Assembly (NCBI GenBank): GCA_002943765.1
Contig: PQWQ01000010.1
Span: 808,501 to 872,500 of the forward strand
DNA from: Psoroptes ovis
Taxonomy: Eukaryota; Arthropoda; Arachnida; Sarcoptiformes; Psoroptidae
Length of the DNA: 64,000 bases
Direction: 5' to 3'
The notes below the pieces were generated by a model. It was not told the origin of the DNA. It ran no database searches and saw only the letters and a program-made list of their open reading frames with translations. How positions within the stretch are numbered: the stretch's first letter is position 1; each line of letters opens with the position of its first letter. Position numbers and translations under genes: made by a program. Of the stretch, positions 61,502 through 64,000 are shown in pieces.

Positions 61502-62599
61502 ATGAAATTAGATCCAAATATAATTGCAGCCAATTTGTCTGCTGCAGCTGCTGCTGAAGCTGAAGTTGCTGCTGCTGCATCACAAAATAATAGTAATAAT
61601 AATATTGTTAATAATAATAATAATAATAACATTAATTCATCATCATCAAGCATGCCAATGTTAACCACATCATCATCATCAGCAGCATTAGCATCTGCTT
61701 CATCATCATCATCATCAATGATAATACCGATGTCATCAACAACTATGAATATTGGTGGTATATCTAATCATCAATCGAATACGATAAATCAACCTGTGAA
61801 TCAATCATTGATGAATCAATCTCAACAATCATTGAATTCTGGCCTGAATAATGTTACTACTGCTGGCGGTGGTCAACATCAAAATCATCATGCAAATGTT
61901 CATAATTCATCACAACATCAAACATCGCAACCGAATGCGATGAGTAATGGTTTACCATCGATGGTCAACAAAATAACACCGAAAGATTTTCAAGTTGTTG
62001 CTGCTATTCTTAAAGAAATGGGCATCACCGATTATGAACCACGTGTTTTGCCACAATTAGTCGAATTTGCATATCGTTATGTTGGTTGTGTACTTGAAGA
62101 TGCACAAATATATTCATCACATGCTCGGAAAAAAGTAATCGATAGTGATGATGTTAGTTTGGCGATACAAATGAAAATTGATCGATCATTTGTTGGTCCA
62201 CCATCCAGAGATGTGCTGTTGGAAATATCAAGAAATAAAAATACTCAACCGCTACCACCGATAAAATCACATAATGGTATGCGTTTACCAGCTGATCGTT
62301 ATAGTTTGGTCACGCCGAATTTCCGTCTTGTTTCACGTCCAACAAATTCATCAATGCTATCAAACAATAATATTAAATCGAATAGCAGCAGTGGTGATAA
62401 TAAAACTATTGTTCGAACAGTAACATCATTATTATCATCATCATCATCCGCAGCAAACAATTCATCATCACCATTTTCAAATTCAAAAATATCCATACAA
62501 TCACCAATATTGGCTAGTCCAACAACACCGAATTCAATCAATCAACAATCATCAAAAGAACCACCATTTGGAAAACGTAAATTAGAGGATATAAATTGA
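61502..62599 (+). CDS. TAF9: Transcription initiation factor TFIID subunit 9
   Basis: Histone-fold subunit that pairs with TAF6 in TFIID and SAGA-type complexes. One exon, 365 residues (human 264). An A/N/S/Q-rich leader of about 155 residues is followed by the histone fold at about 157-222 (PKDFQVVAAILKEMGITDYE, YEPRVLPQLVEFAYRYV, YSSHARKKVIDSDDVSLAIQ). The conserved extension follows (PPSRDVLLEISRNKN, PLPPIKSHNGMRLPADRYSL). The C-terminus is S/N-rich and ends in GKRKLEDIN, echoing the KRKRED end of vertebrate TAF9. The start ATG at 61502 follows an AT-rich leader. The stop is 74 bp from that of the converging uL4m gene. Confidence 0.96.
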   Translation: MKLDPNIIAANLSAAAAAEAEVAAAASQNNSNNNIVNNNNNNNINSSSSSMPMLTTSSSSAALASASSSSSSMIIPMSSTTMNIGGISNHQSNTINQPVNQSLMNQSQQSLNSGLNNVTTAGGGQHQNHHANVHNSSQHQTSQPNAMSNGLPSMVNKITPKDFQVVAAILKEMGITDYEPRVLPQLVEFAYRYVGCVLEDAQIYSSHARKKVIDSDDVSLAIQMKIDRSFVGPPSRDVLLEISRNKNTQPLPPIKSHNGMRLPADRYSLVTPNFRLVSRPTNSSMLSNNNIKSNSSSGDNKTIVRTVTSLLSSSSSAANNSSSPFSNSKISIQSPILASPTTPNSINQQSSKEPPFGKRKLEDIN

Positions 62600-62622
62600 T
62601 TAATTAATTAGAATTTTTTGTA

Positions 62623-62628
62623 AATAAA
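62623..62628 (+). terminator. Polyadenylation signal of TAF9
   Basis: AATAAA 24 bp after the TAF9 stop, inside the 74-bp gap to the convergent gene. Confidence 0.55.
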
Positions 62629-62673
62629 TCATTTCATTTTTTAATTATACAAAACAATTACAATTCTTTCAAA

Positions 62674-63678
62674 TTACATGTTACAAATTTTATTTGGATG
62701 TTGTTTATGAACAACATTACGTAAATCGATACGATTCATATTGAAAATCAGTCGTTCTTCAATTGTTTTCAATGCATCAATTGTCAGCACTAATGTTTCA
62801 TGTTTTAACATTGAAAATACATTCAATCCATAAACTGGTAAAATATTAATATGATTGATTGATTCACATGCTTGATGAAAATGTTGAGCACTTGTCACCA
62901 ATGGATATTGATCAATATCGATTTGATCAACAAACAATACGGATGGACCCCAGCCACGAGTTTCACATAATTCTTCTAAATGTTCTTTGGTTCCATCCAA
63001 TGGAAATGTATCAAATGTGTTGACTATGTGCAAGTCATTTTGTGCTAATTTAGATGCTAACATCGAAATCAATCCATTCAAGCGTATGTTGAATGGTAAC
63101 ATGTAAAAATATGTTTTCGGTCCACGTGGACCAGTTGCCCAACCACCACGTATCCACATTGGCGCACGGCGACTACCATGACGAGCACGACCAGTACCTT
63201 TTTGTGGCCATGGCTTTCGGTTTGAACCACTCAATTCTGCACGTGTTTTCAAACATCTCCAATCTACGTGTTTATATAATGTTTGCCATTTATGATTCAT
63301 TTGTATTAGATCAGGTCTAGGATAAGCGGAAAATATATTCGGATGTAATTCAATTAAACCCAATTTTATTGAATTCGGTGTCGACATATTTTCGATCCAT
63401 GCTTGTCGTATTGGTTGTACTGAAATATCAGTCACATTTTCTTTGATTAATGTGTTTCTATCAATTTTTATTATCAAAGGATCATTAATTTGTGATTGTG
63501 AAATTATTTCATTCGGTTGTTGTTGCAATTGATTTTCAATTAAATTTGCGCTGTTTTTCGCATCAGATGTTTCAGAAATTGTTGATAAACATCGTAATCG
63601 ATTAAGAGAAGATAATGCGAAAGTATTGCGTAAATTAAAACTAGCAAAATTCAACGATTTAATCAGCAATGAAGACAT
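62674..63678 (-). CDS. MRPL4: Mitochondrial large ribosomal subunit protein uL4m
   Basis: Structural protein of the 39S mitoribosome, mitochondrial matrix. One exon, 334 residues (human 311). The N-terminus (LIKSLNFASFNLRNTFALSS) is rich in S, L, R and N and free of acidic residues for about 35 residues, as expected of a mitochondrial presequence. The uL4 core includes HVDWRCLKTRAELSGSNRKP, WPQKGTGRARHGSRRAPMW and GGWATGPRGPKTYFYMLP, the conserved rRNA-binding loop. The C-terminal part (VLTIDALKTIEERL) completes the L4 fold. The start is the ATG at 63678 in an ATCATGTC context. It converges on TAF9, and no clear AATAAA is visible for it in the 74-bp gap, so its 3' UTR may overlap the TAF9 gene. 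Confidence 0.96.
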   Translation of the reverse strand: MSSLLIKSLNFASFNLRNTFALSSLNRLRCLSTISETSDAKNSANLIENQLQQQPNEIISQSQINDPLIIKIDRNTLIKENVTDISVQPIRQAWIENMSTPNSIKLGLIELHPNIFSAYPRPDLIQMNHKWQTLYKHVDWRCLKTRAELSGSNRKPWPQKGTGRARHGSRRAPMWIRGGWATGPRGPKTYFYMLPFNIRLNGLISMLASKLAQNDLHIVNTFDTFPLDGTKEHLEELCETRGWGPSVLFVDQIDIDQYPLVTSAQHFHQACESINHINILPVYGLNVFSMLKHETLVLTIDALKTIEERLIFNMNRIDLRNVVHKQHPNKICNM

Positions 63679-63873
63679 GATTCATTGAATGAAAATTTTA
63701 AAAATTTAATTCAAAAAAAAACAATTTAAAACATGTGATTTGAAATTCAAAAAAAAAAAAAAAAAATTTCTGAAAACTTTCTGAAAATTCAAATTAAATT
63801 TTATTTCTGTAAACATTTCTTTTGCATTGATCAAAGATATTTGAATTTGAATTTATGGTAATTTAAATCTTTT

Positions 63874-63999
63874 TCATTGTTGACATATCGTAGAATTTTT
63901 CTGTCTTAAAATTTTCTGAACAAAATAATCAATTTCATTGTTCAATTCTTCAATATAAATATCACAATGTTCAGGTTCGATTGACATTAAATGATCAAA
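63874..63999 (-). CDS. C-terminal end of an unidentified protein (runs off right edge)
   Basis: An open frame of 41 codons enters from the right edge and ends in TGA at 63876-63874. The residues (EHCDIYIEELNNEIDYFVQK, then ILRQKNSTICQQ) have the charged, helix-like composition of real coding sequence, unlike the low-complexity ORFs elsewhere. I do not recognise the family. It would lie 195 bp upstream of the uL4m start on the same strand. Confidence 0.5.
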   Translation of the reverse strand, partial: FDHLMSIEPEHCDIYIEELNNEIDYFVQKILRQKNSTICQQ

Positions 64000-64000
64000 T

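Noticed and set aside
1..64000. CRISPR arrays, prokaryotic operons, viral or retrotransposon coding regions
   Set aside because: The window is eukaryotic. No regularly spaced repeat-spacer array, reverse transcriptase, integrase or transposase ORF was seen.

Overview
This is an AT-rich animal nuclear window from an invertebrate with Q/N/S homopolymer-rich proteins, short introns in the housekeeping genes and long repeat-filled non-coding stretches. The gene set (T-type calcium channel, Nanos, UCP4, PGAP1, TAF5, TAF9, RECQL, CK1, mitochondrial uL4) is metazoan. Base composition, codon use and a cofactor-independent phosphoglycerate mutase suggest an arthropod such as an astigmatid mite (Dermatophagoides or Sarcoptes type). 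That placement is inference and rests on no database search.

Layout. Positions 1-24,832 (minus strand) hold the 5' part of a T-type voltage-gated calcium channel gene. Five coding exons (17471-18343, 1524-1775, 1067-1164, 797-837, 473-606) cover the cytoplasmic N-terminus and domain I through S5, and the gene runs off the left edge. The first of these exons is joined to the next by a 15.7 kb intron with AT-AC ends and a perfect U12-type 5' splice site. That intron holds 15 of the 27 copies of a tiny (about 85 bp) mariner-type hairpin MITE. Two phase-compatible alternative first exons lie at about 19.9 and 24.8 kb. Positions 25.0-32.1 kb are gene-free and separate the channel from the divergent UCP4 gene.

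Positions 32.1-63.9 kb are gene-dense. On the plus strand are UCP4 (mitochondrial carrier, 4 exons), a one-exon Nanos and PGAP1 (GPI inositol-deacylase, 7 exons). On the minus strand are a tandem-GNAT acetyltransferase, TAF5, independent phosphoglycerate mutase (iPGM) and RECQL helicase. The last three are head-to-tail, with only 38 bp between the RECQL stop and the iPGM start. Next come a CK1 delta/epsilon-like kinase (minus, 6 exons), TAF9 (plus, one exon), mitochondrial ribosomal protein uL4m (minus) and the 3' end of an unidentified gene at the right edge.

The genes do not form one pathway. TAF5 and TAF9 belong to the same TFIID complex but lie 14 kb apart among unrelated genes. The features most worth following up are the giant AT-AC intron, the three-subfamily mini-MITE population, iPGM with its polyQ leader and overlapping transcription unit, a single piggyBac-type MITE, and a long hairpin inside the channel intron.
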